Positions 27,043-35,803 of a stretch of DNA of 64,000 nt are shown piece after piece. This DNA comes from Acetobacterium sp. KB-1 (GTDB lineage: Bacteria; Bacillota; Clostridia; Eubacteriales; Eubacteriaceae). The stretch lies in contig NZ_CP030040.1 in assembly GCF_003260995.1 (NCBI RefSeq), positions 804,578-868,577 of the forward strand. Reading direction: 5' to 3'. The translations under genes and the position numbers were made by a program. The notes beneath the pieces were generated by a model, which was not told the origin of the DNA, did no database searches, and was given only the letters and a program-made list of their open reading frames with translations. Position 1 is the first letter of the stretch, and each line of letters opens with the position of its first letter.

Positions 27043-27789
27043 TTAATATAATTCTGGTTTACGATAAGAAAAGTAATCGATCTTTTTATTGAAATCATTT
27101 TCTTGAGATACTGTATAAACTAAAAATGAATTGTTTTTCAAATTTTCTTTCACACAAATGCCATTACCATTAACAATTTGAATGCCCCCATAATAATTCG
27201 AACAAATCATACAAAAATTACATTCATAAGCTCTTGCTAACATATACTTTGACCAATTCTTTGCTCTTTTTTGTGAATCATAGGGTGTTTTAAAAGGAGC
27301 AATAATAATTTCCGCTCCTTGTTCCTTCTGCATGATACTCATATCCATAATATGTGTATCCAAGCAAATCTGAATTCCAAAGGTATACTCTTTGAATTTA
27401 AAAACATCAATTTTATTCCCTGCAGAAAATATTTTTCGTTCATTTTTTCCTAGATGAACCTTACAGTAAAGATAGTCTACTCCATTTGGAAGCGCTACCC
27501 TTTGTCCAATATAATATTGTTCTTCTTTTTTTATAATTAATCCATAACTAACGGCGGTATTATAGATTTTTGCTAATTCTTTTATCTCATTCGTATACCT
27601 TATCAGCTTTTCTTCTTTTTCTATCGTATTAATCATACTCATTTTGCTACATAAAAACAATTCACTAAAACACACTAAATCTAAGGTTGGATTTTTTTTT
27701 ATTGCATTGGCTATAATCTCATAATTATAGCCAAGATCTTCTTCCGATGGAATAAGCGATGATACCCCTATTTTAAGATCTTTTTTCAT
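27043..27789 (-). CDS. Carbon-nitrogen hydrolase (nitrilase superfamily)
   Basis: Cytosolic hydrolase of 248 aa with the Glu-Lys-Cys triad: Glu43 in VCFSELF, Lys110 in YCKVHLGKNE, and the nucleophile Cys142 in GIQICLDTH. A second conserved Glu region is replaced by the usual spacing. It should cleave an amide or nitrile. It is the last gene of the corrinoid-importer operon, 8 bp after the binding-protein gene, so it may process a corrinoid or another imported amide, such as corrinoid side-chain or lower-ligand amides. That is inference only. A gap with decayed DNA follows. Confidence 0.85.
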   Translation of the reverse strand: MKKDLKIGVSSLIPSEEDLGYNYEIIANAIKKNPTLDLVCFSELFLCSKMSMINTIEKEEKLIRYTNEIKELAKIYNTAVSYGLIIKKEEQYYIGQRVALPNGVDYLYCKVHLGKNERKIFSAGNKIDVFKFKEYTFGIQICLDTHIMDMSIMQKEQGAEIIIAPFKTPYDSQKRAKNWSKYMLARAYECNFCMICSNYYGGIQIVNGNGICVKENLKNNSFLVYTVSQENDFNKKIDYFSYRKPELY

Positions 27790-27797
27790 TAAACAAC

Positions 27798-28742
27798 TTA
27801 CACCCCATAAATTTTGTTTTGTAATTCTTTTAATCCATCTAAATATCTTAAGGTTGCACTTGAAATAAGTTTTTCATCAATAATATATAATTCGCCCTCT
27901 ATAACTGCTTTAATTTGAGAAAATCCTGGTCTTGCCTCAATTGTTTCAACTGATATCAACTTGTTCATTGTTCCTTCTTGTGCAATATAGACATCAATTT
28001 CATTACTCTTTGATAATAAATTTTCTTCGCCAAATTCAACAACTGTTGCACTACCATCACTTTCGATATCTTGCGCAATGTTATTTAACCCAATTATAGT
28101 TAAGGCTTTTCCAGCAAAGGAATCTTGCGTTACCGTTTTAAATTTATCACCAATACTTTCAAAATAAGCTGTTTTTCTAGGATCAATTCCTTCTCCTTTT
28201 TTTTGTATTTCATCAATTTGAGAATGGAAGTTCTCTAATAACGCTTCTCCTTCCGCATCTTTTCCAACAATCATTGCTAATCGCGTTATATAATTATCAA
28301 AATCATCGAACTTGCTACAATATAAATTAATAACAGGTATCCCTGCATCTTCAATCGCTTTTACATAATCTGGATAACGTTCAACAATCATTGTTCGTGC
28401 GATTACAACATCTGGATCAGCTGCAATTAACAATTCCGGATCATCTTTATAACTAAATTGCTCTTTTTCTAAAACTGCTTCAGGATAATTATCGCTGGTT
28501 CCTACCCCGATAATTTCACTATCTAGACCCATTGAAAAAAGATTTTCAGTATGTGCTGAATAAAGTGATACAACTTTTTTTGCTGGCTCACTCAAAGAAA
28601 TTTCTACACCACTATCATCAATAAATCTTATTTCTGAATCCCCTGTTGTTTGAACCGCTTCTGTCGTTGAACACCCTGTCAACCCCATTAGTCCTGTTAA
28701 TAACACACAAAATAATGCCACTATTGCTTTAAATCGTTTCAT
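27798..28742 (-). CDS. ABC importer substrate-binding lipoprotein, BtuF-like
   Basis: Extracytoplasmic lipoprotein of 314 aa. The signal peptide KRFKAIVALFCVLLTGLMG is followed by lipobox LTGC (Cys24). The mature part is a class III binding protein fold with ISLSEPAKKVVSLYSAHTEN and LIAADPDVVIARTMIVERYP, as in vitamin B12 and siderophore binding proteins. It is followed by a nitrilase gene and preceded by the ATPase and permease. The cobalamin riboswitch upstream of the operon makes corrinoid the most likely ligand. RBS GGGGAG. Confidence 0.88.
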   Translation of the reverse strand: MKRFKAIVALFCVLLTGLMGLTGCSTTEAVQTTGDSEIRFIDDSGVEISLSEPAKKVVSLYSAHTENLFSMGLDSEIIGVGTSDNYPEAVLEKEQFSYKDDPELLIAADPDVVIARTMIVERYPDYVKAIEDAGIPVINLYCSKFDDFDNYITRLAMIVGKDAEGEALLENFHSQIDEIQKKGEGIDPRKTAYFESIGDKFKTVTQDSFAGKALTIIGLNNIAQDIESDGSATVVEFGEENLLSKSNEIDVYIAQEGTMNKLISVETIEARPGFSQIKAVIEGELYIIDEKLISSATLRYLDGLKELQNKIYGV

Positions 28743-28762
28743 TTTCTTCTCCCCTTTTTTTA

Positions 28763-29500
28763 CTATTCTAAGACCAAAGAATGATTAAAAAAATCACCTT
28801 TGACTTTAAAAACATCGTATAATGTTTGACTGGTTAATACCTCTTCACTTTTACCACAATCATAAATTCCATCATGGTTTAATATAATTAATTCATCACA
28901 ATATTTTCGTGCTAAGGATAAATCATGAATAACCATGATCACTAATTTACCTTTCTCAACTTCCGAACGCAATTGTTTGAAAAATCTCACCTTATAAAAA
29001 ATATCAGCATTTGATAATCCTTCATCCACTAAAATCGCATTACTTTCTTGGGCTAATACTTTGGTAAAAAACGCACGTTGTACTTCACCACCACTTAATT
29101 GTGTTAACGGTTTATCGCAATACTCACTTAAATCATTTTCTTTAATCCGTGTATTAATAATTATGTCATTATCTTCACGACTCATACTATCATGAGCATA
29201 GCGGCCCATTGACACCAATTCTTTTAGAGTATACGGAAACTTTACAATTGTACTTTGTCTCATATATGATAATTCTTTCGCCATTTCTTTTTGAGAATAA
29301 TCACCTAGTTGTTTTCCCTTGAGTAGCACTTCCCCAGAATTCATTGGAATATCTCTTGAAATAACATTAAGTAACGTCGATTTCCCAACCCCGTTTGGTC
29401 CAATAATCCCATATAAAATATTAGGATGAAACTCAATACTGATATCATTTAGGATTTTCTTTTTACCATAACTCACATAAATATTTTTCATATTTATCAT
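28763..29500 (-). CDS. ABC importer ATPase, BtuD/FecE-like
   Basis: Nucleotide-binding subunit of 245 aa. Walker A GPNGVGKST (about residues 34-42), Q-loop YMRQST, signature LSGGEVQRAF (about 137-146), Walker B AILVDEGLSNAD and H-loop VIHDLSLA are all present. The D-loop/Walker B reads DEGLSNAD rather than the usual DEPTS. It lies between the permease and binding-protein genes in the same operon and should power corrinoid import. Start ATG at 29500 with GAGG upstream. Confidence 0.93.
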   Translation of the reverse strand: MINMKNIYVSYGKKKILNDISIEFHPNILYGIIGPNGVGKSTLLNVISRDIPMNSGEVLLKGKQLGDYSQKEMAKELSYMRQSTIVKFPYTLKELVSMGRYAHDSMSREDNDIIINTRIKENDLSEYCDKPLTQLSGGEVQRAFFTKVLAQESNAILVDEGLSNADIFYKVRFFKQLRSEVEKGKLVIMVIHDLSLARKYCDELIILNHDGIYDCGKSEEVLTSQTLYDVFKVKGDFFNHSLVLE

Positions 29501-29505
29501 CCTGC

Positions 29506-30456
29506 TTACCTCTTTTTCATAATAAAAATATAAATAAAAAACGGCCCTCCAACCATGGTCGTTAATACCCCAACTGGTATTTCATGTTGCAAAACAGTTC
29601 GGGTTATAGTATCAGCTAATAATAAAAACAAGGCCCCTAAAAGGGCACTCATTGGCAATACTTTACGATTATCTGCGCCAACAAAAATACGACATAAATG
29701 TGGTACAACCAAACCAACAAATCCAATAATGCCACACAATGATACTGCAAATGCGGTTAATGTGACAGCTGTCAATAATAATAAACGATATACAAAATCA
29801 TAAGCAATTCCAACGGATTTGGCCTCTTCTCTTCCTAATGTAAGAATATTTAATTCTTCCATATACCGGGATGCTATAAAATATCCAATCGCAGTAATAA
29901 CCGCAACAACACATACTTTTTCAATAGGTTTTGATGCTAAATTTCCCATCAACCAATAGACCATTTCAACAACATCTTCATCTGCTAAACTCTTTAATAA
30001 GCTAATTCCTGCTGAAAAAATGCTTCCAATAATAATTCCAGCTAAGATTACATTAGCCGAATCCAAGGTGCCTTTTACTCGTGATAACCACATCACAATT
30101 GCAATTACAACATAACTAAAGACAATTGCCAAAATCTGAATTGGCAGTGCCACCCCAAAGGCAATATTAACGTAAATTGCCAAACATGCTCCAAAGGCGG
30201 CTCCTGATGAAATTCCTAAGGTATAGGAATCTGCTAAAGGATTTTGGAGTAAGCCTTGTAAAATTACACCACTTGACCCTAATGCGCTTCCCACAAATAT
30301 CGCCGCCAACACTCTGGGAAAACGAATTTTATAAAAAATCGTTTTCCCAATCTCAGAATCTATTTCCGTTAGATTCACTTTACCAACATTTATTGCAAAT
30401 AGCCCAAGTCCAATCAGTCCAATTATAAGAATCAAATTAATCCATTTACTTTTCAT
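29506..30456 (-). CDS. ABC importer permease, BtuC/FecCD family
   Basis: Integral membrane permease of 316 aa with about ten helices. I start at the ATG at 30456 (AGGA about nine bases upstream); a GTG at 30480 would add eight residues. Family landmarks: FPRVLAAIFVGSALGSSGVI, LQNPLADSYTLGISSGAAFG, the coupling region LGREEAKSVGI, and the C-terminal GFVGLVVPHLCRIFVG with the typical PH motif. First gene of the riboswitch-controlled operon. The permease class serves B12, heme and iron chelates; the riboswitch points to corrinoid. Confidence 0.93.
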   Translation of the reverse strand: MKSKWINLILIIGLIGLGLFAINVGKVNLTEIDSEIGKTIFYKIRFPRVLAAIFVGSALGSSGVILQGLLQNPLADSYTLGISSGAAFGACLAIYVNIAFGVALPIQILAIVFSYVVIAIVMWLSRVKGTLDSANVILAGIIIGSIFSAGISLLKSLADEDVVEMVYWLMGNLASKPIEKVCVVAVITAIGYFIASRYMEELNILTLGREEAKSVGIAYDFVYRLLLLTAVTLTAFAVSLCGIIGFVGLVVPHLCRIFVGADNRKVLPMSALLGALFLLLADTITRTVLQHEIPVGVLTTMVGGPFFIYIFIMKKR

Positions 30457-30557
30457 AAAATATTTCCTGCCATTATTCACATTCCTGCTTTTTTATTTAT
30501 TATTAATGTCAAAAATAGCTTTATTTTTAAACGATTAACAACCTTTATAGATATTTA

Positions 30558-30597
30558 TCAAAAAAACTCTTAGTTTCTACTAAAAACTAAGAGTTTA
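30558..30597 (-). terminator. Intrinsic terminator of the cobalamin riboswitch
   Basis: Minus-strand hairpin AACTCTTAGTTT...AAACTAAGAGTT (30566-30597) followed by seven U. It lies between the riboswitch aptamer and the permease start, so it is the expected expression platform: bound cobalamin favours termination. Confidence 0.85.
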
Positions 30598-30650
30598 TAT
30601 GTTATACAATAAAATCATCTCCATTACTTGTAGAGTACTTGTGATACAAT

Positions 30651-30806
30651 AATAGGCAGATATTCTGACTCAAGCATTCCCATTTTTTCACCTTCCCAGT
30701 TTCCCAGTGGTTTATTGAAAAAACTAAACTTTTACAGCGGCAAGACCGTGTAGGATTTTCACCTAACTTCCCCTTTTATTAATCGTTCAGAAACGATTAT
30801 CCTATT
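30651..30806 (-). promoter_or_regulatory. Cobalamin riboswitch
   Basis: On the minus strand the B12 box region reads GGTGAAAATCCTACACGG then GCCGCTGTAA (about 30732-30765), followed by CTGGGAA, GGGAATGC and GAGTCAGAATATCTGCC. The P1 helix pairs AATAGG (30801-30806) with CCTATT (30651-30656). All are canonical pieces of the cobalamin aptamer. It controls the permease-ATPase-binding-protein-nitrilase operon and identifies corrinoid as the regulated nutrient. Confidence 0.93.
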
Positions 30807-30978
30807 ACAATTATTTAATTACTCTTATAATAACATAATTGTAAAGTATTATCAACATATGTCAATAACATTATTTTTTAATTTTAACTTTCTTTCAAAA
30901 AATACAAAAGCCACCTCATCACAAGGCGGCCTTAATTGTATTAATATTTGAGTTTTTATTTGTCTAAGCACGCAAAAA

Positions 30979-31018
30979 ATAATACAATTTAGCGTAATGC
31001 CATTTACGCTAAATTGTA
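30979..31018. repeat. Perfect 17-bp inverted repeat
   Basis: AATACAATTTAGCGTAA is followed, after about five bases, by its reverse complement. A third partial copy (ATTACGCTAA) follows at about 31020. It lies in the 30.85-31.27 kb gap, which holds no gene apart from a 9-codon frame after the LysR gene that stops and then reopens. It may be an operator or a mobile-element end; no U-tract argues against a terminator. Confidence 0.6.
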
Positions 31019-31275
31019 TTATTACGCTAAAAAGTATAAACTACTATATTTATAGCTTTCTAAATTTTTTAAATATTTCGTTCAGATGATTTTCTAATAT
31101 AACGTCAACTAGAAAGTGACCCAAGGGTGTTACAATTTCATTGTAGCTGAACAAAGATTAGTATCAATAATATCCGAAAATAACCCTTCCTGAGAAAAAC
31201 GATTCAAAACAGCAACCTGTCTTAGATCGTTTTTCTCAATTTTTTACAAAATTTGTTTCTGATTAAGAGCCATGC

Positions 31276-32178
31276 TTACCCCTCCTTCATTTGCTGACTT
31301 TCTGTCAAGGCCTGAATAAACTTGCGGATCGCCGGGCTCTTATCTTCTTTCCGGCAGGCTGCGATCACATCAAATCGGTACTGATCCCCTTTGAGAGGAA
31401 TGCAGCGGATCCGGTCATTGGCATAGAACTTGAGCTTTCCGGGAATAATCGCCACTCCATCCCCGGCTTCGGCCATCAATAAGGATGAGCTGATACACTC
31501 ATAACGGAGCATCTTATTCGGGGGTATTTTTTCGGCGTTGAAAACCTTATTCATATAGGTTGCATAGCCATTGAATTTGTCATTGGCCGGCAGCAGAATC
31601 CGCTGTGAAAAGAGTTCATCAATGGCCACACTTTTCTTTCTGGCCAGCGGATGGTTTTTGCTGACTGCCACCCGCAGCACATCGGGATATAATTTATAAG
31701 TATCGCACCAGGAACTGAGCAGCTCCTGGTCGAAATCGAGGGTGATAATAACATCGACCTCATTGGTCTTTAATTTTTGCGGTAGATCGCCATAATCGCA
31801 GGAAAGCAAAGTCAGTTTAACGTGGGGACAGGCCTGTTCAAATAATTGCGCCGATGGTCCCAGAATTTCCCTGGTGTGGGCATGGAGATAACCGATTCGT
31901 AATTCCATTTCAAGCCCGGCGACGGCCATTTTTACTTTTTTCATGCTCTCATCATACTGATTGACAATAATATTGGCCTCGGTCAATAAGATCCGGCCAA
32001 TCACGGTCAGTTCCAAATGGTGGTGGCTTCTGGTAAATAAAGACGCTCCGACTTCTTCTTCCAGGGCGGCAATGTGCTTACTCAATACTGATTGGGTAAT
32101 AAACATTTCCTCTGCCGTTTTGCTGAAATTAAGATTTCTGGAAAGCGCAATAAACTCTTTCAATAAATCAATTCGCAT
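31276..32178 (-). CDS. LysR-family transcriptional regulator
   Basis: Regulator of 300 aa. The N-terminal winged helix-turn-helix (about 1-60) has FIALSRNLNFSKTAEEMFIT, QSVLSKHIAALEEEVGASLF and TRSHHHLELT. The C-terminal part (about 90-300) is a type-2 periplasmic-binding-like co-inducer domain. It is divergently arranged with the flavin enoate reductase at 32524, the usual pattern for a LysR protein and its target. A palindromic T-N11-A type site (32382-32400) lies between them. A related palindrome occurs before the dehydratase-like operon at 43236, so that operon may also be a target. The inducer is unknown. RBS AAAGGAAAGG. Confidence 0.93.
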   Translation of the reverse strand: MRIDLLKEFIALSRNLNFSKTAEEMFITQSVLSKHIAALEEEVGASLFTRSHHHLELTVIGRILLTEANIIVNQYDESMKKVKMAVAGLEMELRIGYLHAHTREILGPSAQLFEQACPHVKLTLLSCDYGDLPQKLKTNEVDVIITLDFDQELLSSWCDTYKLYPDVLRVAVSKNHPLARKKSVAIDELFSQRILLPANDKFNGYATYMNKVFNAEKIPPNKMLRYECISSSLLMAEAGDGVAIIPGKLKFYANDRIRCIPLKGDQYRFDVIAACRKEDKSPAIRKFIQALTESQQMKEG

Positions 32179-32381
32179 CGATTTTTCCTTTCCTTTTCCA
32201 GATTAAGCTGCTGATGAGCTTGTAGGTCCTCTCATCAGCAATCGCCGCGGTTAACGCGATCGCCTGAAACATCTGGAAACTTTCTCTCTTTATTCTACCT
32301 GATTAATAAATTTCCGGCAAGAAACCTTCATTTATATTTAATCTTATATTATTCGTCTTAAGCTAAAGAATACAAGAAGGA

Positions 32382-32400
32382 CTATTCTATTTTGGAATAG
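32382..32400. promoter_or_regulatory. Candidate LysR operator
   Basis: CTATTC-N7-GAATAG palindrome containing ATTTTGGAAT, with the T-N11-A spacing favoured by LysR proteins. It is 20 bp upstream of the -35 of the divergent reductase promoter. The 32179-32523 gap otherwise holds this site, the promoter and a GCTGATGAG/CTCATCAGC inverted repeat close to the LysR start. Confidence 0.6.
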
Positions 32401-32419
32401 ATCATGGTCTTTTTTGAAT

Positions 32420-32448
32420 TTCACACTAAATCCGCCGAATGATATAAT
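32420..32448 (+). promoter_or_regulatory. Promoter of the enoate reductase gene
   Basis: TTCACA (32420-32425) and TATAAT (32443-32448) with 17-bp spacing on the plus strand. The ATG follows about 75 bp later behind AGAGGAGA. Confidence 0.7.
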
Positions 32449-32523
32449 TCGTTTACAATGATAAATATTTAACAAAATACTTGTAATTATTTATCCACAT
32501 TACAATTAAGAGGAGAATTACTT

Positions 32524-34473
32524 ATGAACCTGAAGTACCCCAATCTTTTTTCCCCCATCAAAATTGGAAACATCACCTACAAAAACCGGATTTTTTCGGC
32601 ACCGATCTCGTTGCAGGAACTGTCCCCGGAACTTACCTTAACTCAGGAAAACATTGCCTTTTTTGAGCTGCGGGCCAAAGGCGGCGCTGCCAATGTTACC
32701 GTTGGTGTTGCCAATGTGCTGGACACCGGTCGTGGTCATACCAAGGAACTGGCGCTGGATAATCCTCTGATTATGCCATCCCTGACCCATTGTGCCCGAA
32801 CCATCCGACGCCATGGTTCAATCCCCAGCATTGAACTGTGCCATGCCGGAATGTTTGCCGGTCTGCCCAATCTGGAAAATCCCCATCCCACCAATATCCC
32901 TTATGGACCGCTTTATGAAGTAGCCGCAGATGGTACTGTCGTACGCCCATGGGATGAAGGAATGATCATGGAATTAGTGGAAGCTTTTGCCAATGGTGCC
33001 CGCCTGGTTAAAACCGCTGGTTTTGAAATGCTAATGGTGCATGCCGCCCATGGCTGGTTGCTGAGCCAGTTCATTTCGCCGACAAACACCCGCTGCGATC
33101 AGTTCGGCGGCAGTTTTGAAAACCGCATGCGCTTCCCGGTAATGGTCTTAAAAGCGATCCGCGAAGCCGTCGGACCGGGCTTCCCGATTGAATTCCGAAT
33201 GAATGCCGTGGAGCTTTTTGAAGAAGGCCATGGTTTGGATGAAGCCATCGAAATCGCTAAATACGTTCAGGAATATGTGGATATCATCCACGTCAGCGCT
33301 GGTAATCAAAAAATCGGCGAAACCTTTGTCCGTACCCATCCGGATATGTTCCTGCCACATGGTGTCAATGTCGAATATGCCGCTGCGATTAAAAAGCATG
33401 TCAACATCCCGGTAGCAGTAGTTGGTGCCATTACCGATCCGGACCTGTGCGAAGAAATTATCGCTTCCGGCAAGGCCGATATTGTAGAAATGGCCCGTGG
33501 CCTGATGGCTGATCCGTTCCTGCCGCAAAAAGCCATGGAAGGCCGTGATCAAGACATCCGTAAATGTATGCGCTGTCACGTCTGTTTTGACACCATCATT
33601 ATGACCCGTGATACCGCCTGTGCCCTTAACCCGGTTATCGGAGAAGAAGAACTGTACTTCTCGCCACCAGCGGCCCCAGCGAAACTTAAAAAAGTCCTGG
33701 TTGCCGGCGGCGGTCCTGGCGGTATGCAGGCAGCCATTACTGCGGCCGAACGCGGTCACAACGTGATTCTCTGCGAAGCCACCGACAAATTGGGCGGCCA
33801 GATTCTTTGCGAGGCTCATGTTGATTTCAAGAAAAACTATTTTGAATTTGGCCAATGGTTAATCCATCAGCTGGAACAACTGGATAACGTCGAAATCCGC
33901 TTAAACACCCGAGTTGATGCCAAACTTGTTGACGAAATTAAACCAGATGCCTTAATTTGTGCCCTGGGTTCGGACCCACTGGTTCTGGACATTCCTGGAA
34001 TTGATGACGAACGTGTCATCTATGCCGCAGAGCTGGCCAAAGAAAATCCGAATATCGGTCAGAAAGTGGTTGTCATCGGCGCTGGTCTGGTTGGCTGTGA
34101 ATCCGCCATTCACTTCCTCCGCGAAAAGAAAGACGTCACCCTAATTGAATGCCGGGATGATTTTGCCGTCGATGCCAATGCTTTCCATAAAATGGCTTTA
34201 AATATAAATCTTCGCGATGGTGCGGATATCCGTCTTAACACTACGGTTAAAGCCATTACCAAAGCTGGTGTTGTTGCGGTCGATCAAGATGGCAATGAAG
34301 TGGTTTTCCCGGCGGACACGATCTTCTGTGCAGCTGGCATGAAATCCAAATCAGAAGATGTTGAAGCACTGCGTGGTTCCGTCATGGAATTCTGGCCCAT
34401 CGGTGACTGTGTCAAACCGGGCAAAGTTCAAACCGCCATTCAGCATGGTTATTATGCGGCTCTTGACTTATAA
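32524..34473 (+). CDS. FMN/FAD/Fe-S enoate reductase (Old Yellow Enzyme, 2,4-dienoyl-CoA reductase type)
   Basis: Flavoenzyme of 649 aa expected to reduce the C=C of an enoate or enoyl compound with NAD(P)H. The N-terminal half (about 1-365) is an OYE TIM barrel for FMN; HAAHGWLLSQFISPTNTRCD is its typical active-site strand. A cysteine cluster KCMRCHVCF followed by CALNP (about 356-376) should hold a [4Fe-4S] cluster, although its spacing is C-x2-C-x2-C-x11-C rather than the more usual C-x2-C-x3-C. The C-terminal half carries FAD/NAD Rossmann motifs AGGGPGGMQAA and VIGAGLVGCESA. Control is probably by the divergent LysR protein. Substrate cannot be read; clostridial relatives act on cinnamate- or bile-acid-type enoates. 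Confidence 0.92.
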   Translation: MNLKYPNLFSPIKIGNITYKNRIFSAPISLQELSPELTLTQENIAFFELRAKGGAANVTVGVANVLDTGRGHTKELALDNPLIMPSLTHCARTIRRHGSIPSIELCHAGMFAGLPNLENPHPTNIPYGPLYEVAADGTVVRPWDEGMIMELVEAFANGARLVKTAGFEMLMVHAAHGWLLSQFISPTNTRCDQFGGSFENRMRFPVMVLKAIREAVGPGFPIEFRMNAVELFEEGHGLDEAIEIAKYVQEYVDIIHVSAGNQKIGETFVRTHPDMFLPHGVNVEYAAAIKKHVNIPVAVVGAITDPDLCEEIIASGKADIVEMARGLMADPFLPQKAMEGRDQDIRKCMRCHVCFDTIIMTRDTACALNPVIGEEELYFSPPAAPAKLKKVLVAGGGPGGMQAAITAAERGHNVILCEATDKLGGQILCEAHVDFKKNYFEFGQWLIHQLEQLDNVEIRLNTRVDAKLVDEIKPDALICALGSDPLVLDIPGIDDERVIYAAELAKENPNIGQKVVVIGAGLVGCESAIHFLREKKDVTLIECRDDFAVDANAFHKMALNINLRDGADIRLNTTVKAITKAGVVAVDQDGNEVVFPADTIFCAAGMKSKSEDVEALRGSVMEFWPIGDCVKPGKVQTAIQHGYYAALDL

Positions 34474-34497
34474 AATCACCAATCCATAACCATTTAA

Positions 34498-34542
34498 ACA
34501 GAAACCGAAGATGCCTAAAAAATTTAGGATCTTCGGTTTTTT
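34498..34542 (+). terminator. Intrinsic terminator after the enoate reductase
   Basis: Plus-strand AACCGAAGAT(G)CCTAAA pairs with TTTAGGATCTTCGGTT, followed by seven T. It closes the single-gene reductase transcript. Confidence 0.88.
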
Positions 34543-34591
34543 TATCTTATTCAAATAATAGCTTTAACAGCACAGCCTCCAGACAATGGTT

Positions 34592-35803
34592 TTATCCTGG
34601 TTCTTCATTACTTTTTAATACAAAGCCATGAAGGGTTTCCAGAGCCTTCCACAGAAAGGTATCATTTAAAACAAAATGCGGATTGTGCAATGGATTGCTA
34701 ACATCTCCGGGCATTGCAAAAATCATCAGAATCCCTGGCACTTCTTCTAAGTACTGATAAGCATTATCGCCGGCAAGATAAACTGTCGTTTCCAGCGAAA
34801 ATGACGCTCCCCAGACCTGCTGCCCCACATTAATCGCGCGGCGAATCAGTTTCTGATCATTCACAATGGGCAGTACCGGTGTTTTATTGATATGTAATTC
34901 GATATCTGCGCCAACTTCTTTTTCTATTTCTTTAAGACGATGATACAGCTCTGCACCAATCTCATCGTATTCTGCTTTTGTCACTGTCCGGATATTTCCG
35001 TTCATGACGACTTCGCCAGCCATCGCGGATGATGAAGTCCCACCTTTGATGGTTCCCAAGCCGATCCGGAAAGGATTATTCAATTGATAGGTCTGATTCA
35101 GCATCTCAACCATCGTAATGACTTTACCGGCAACCATAATGGCATCAATACCGCGGGTATTATCCGCCCAGTGGGTGGATTTCCCCTTGATCCGAACATT
35201 TATTTTTCCCAGGGTAGCTGACGCCACCCCATCATTCACTTCCATCCCGGCATTTTCTTTATTCACAAAATGAAACATCACACATTCATCGACAGGATGA
35301 CTTTTCAAAACACCCTGCTTCAGCATGAAACTGGTCCCTTTCCCGATTTCTTCTGCCGGTTCAAAAACAAATTTGACGTTGACTCTAGCTGGATGGTTAT
35401 CGGCGGCAATAATTTCTGCCAGAACTAACGCCACTGCCATATTGGCATCATGACCACAAGCATGCATCACCCCATCGCGCATTGATTTGTGGGGAGAGTT
35501 AGTCAGTTCATGGATAGGTACGGCATCCATTTCCACGCGAATAATTATTGTCCGTCTTTTCTTTTGATACGGCAGCATAGCAGTACACCCCGTCGGATCC
35601 ATCCGCTGGACTTCGTACCCCAGCTTTTCAAGTCGTTTAACGATGAATGCGGTGGTTTCAAATTCCTGAAATGCCAATTCTGGATGTCGGTGAAAATGCT
35701 GCTGGAGTTCTAGGATTTTATCCTGCAAAGCGCGGTAATCCAACTTAATCGCAAAGTGTCTTTTTCGTTGCCGAGCCATGGGCTCGATATTTCGTTGGAT
35801 CAT
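34592..35803 (-). CDS. M20-family amidohydrolase / aminoacylase
   Basis: Zinc-dependent peptidase-fold hydrolase of 403 aa. Metal-site motifs are VEMDAVPIHE, MHACGHDANMA, EPAEEIGKGT (catalytic Glu-Glu) and the late HNPHFVL histidine; a dimerisation domain lies about 200-310. Family members remove acyl groups from N-acyl amino acids or hydrolyse indole-3-acetyl and hippurate-type amides. The gene starts directly at the stop of the chemoreceptor gene (TAA then ATG), with no clear ribosome site, so translation is probably coupled. That link to a receptor suggests substrate sensing and hydrolysis belong together. Substrate unknown. Confidence 0.88.
   Translation of the reverse strand: MIQRNIEPMARQRKRHFAIKLDYRALQDKILELQQHFHRHPELAFQEFETTAFIVKRLEKLGYEVQRMDPTGCTAMLPYQKKRRTIIIRVEMDAVPIHELTNSPHKSMRDGVMHACGHDANMAVALVLAEIIAADNHPARVNVKFVFEPAEEIGKGTSFMLKQGVLKSHPVDECVMFHFVNKENAGMEVNDGVASATLGKINVRIKGKSTHWADNTRGIDAIMVAGKVITMVEMLNQTYQLNNPFRIGLGTIKGGTSSSAMAGEVVMNGNIRTVTKAEYDEIGAELYHRLKEIEKEVGADIELHINKTPVLPIVNDQKLIRRAINVGQQVWGASFSLETTVYLAGDNAYQYLEEVPGILMIFAMPGDVSNPLHNPHFVLNDTFLWKALETLHGFVLKSNEEPG

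Noticed and set aside
33148-33855. Minus-strand 235-aa open frame inside the enoate reductase gene
   Set aside because: The opposite strand encodes a well-conserved flavoprotein over the whole stretch, so this is a shadow.
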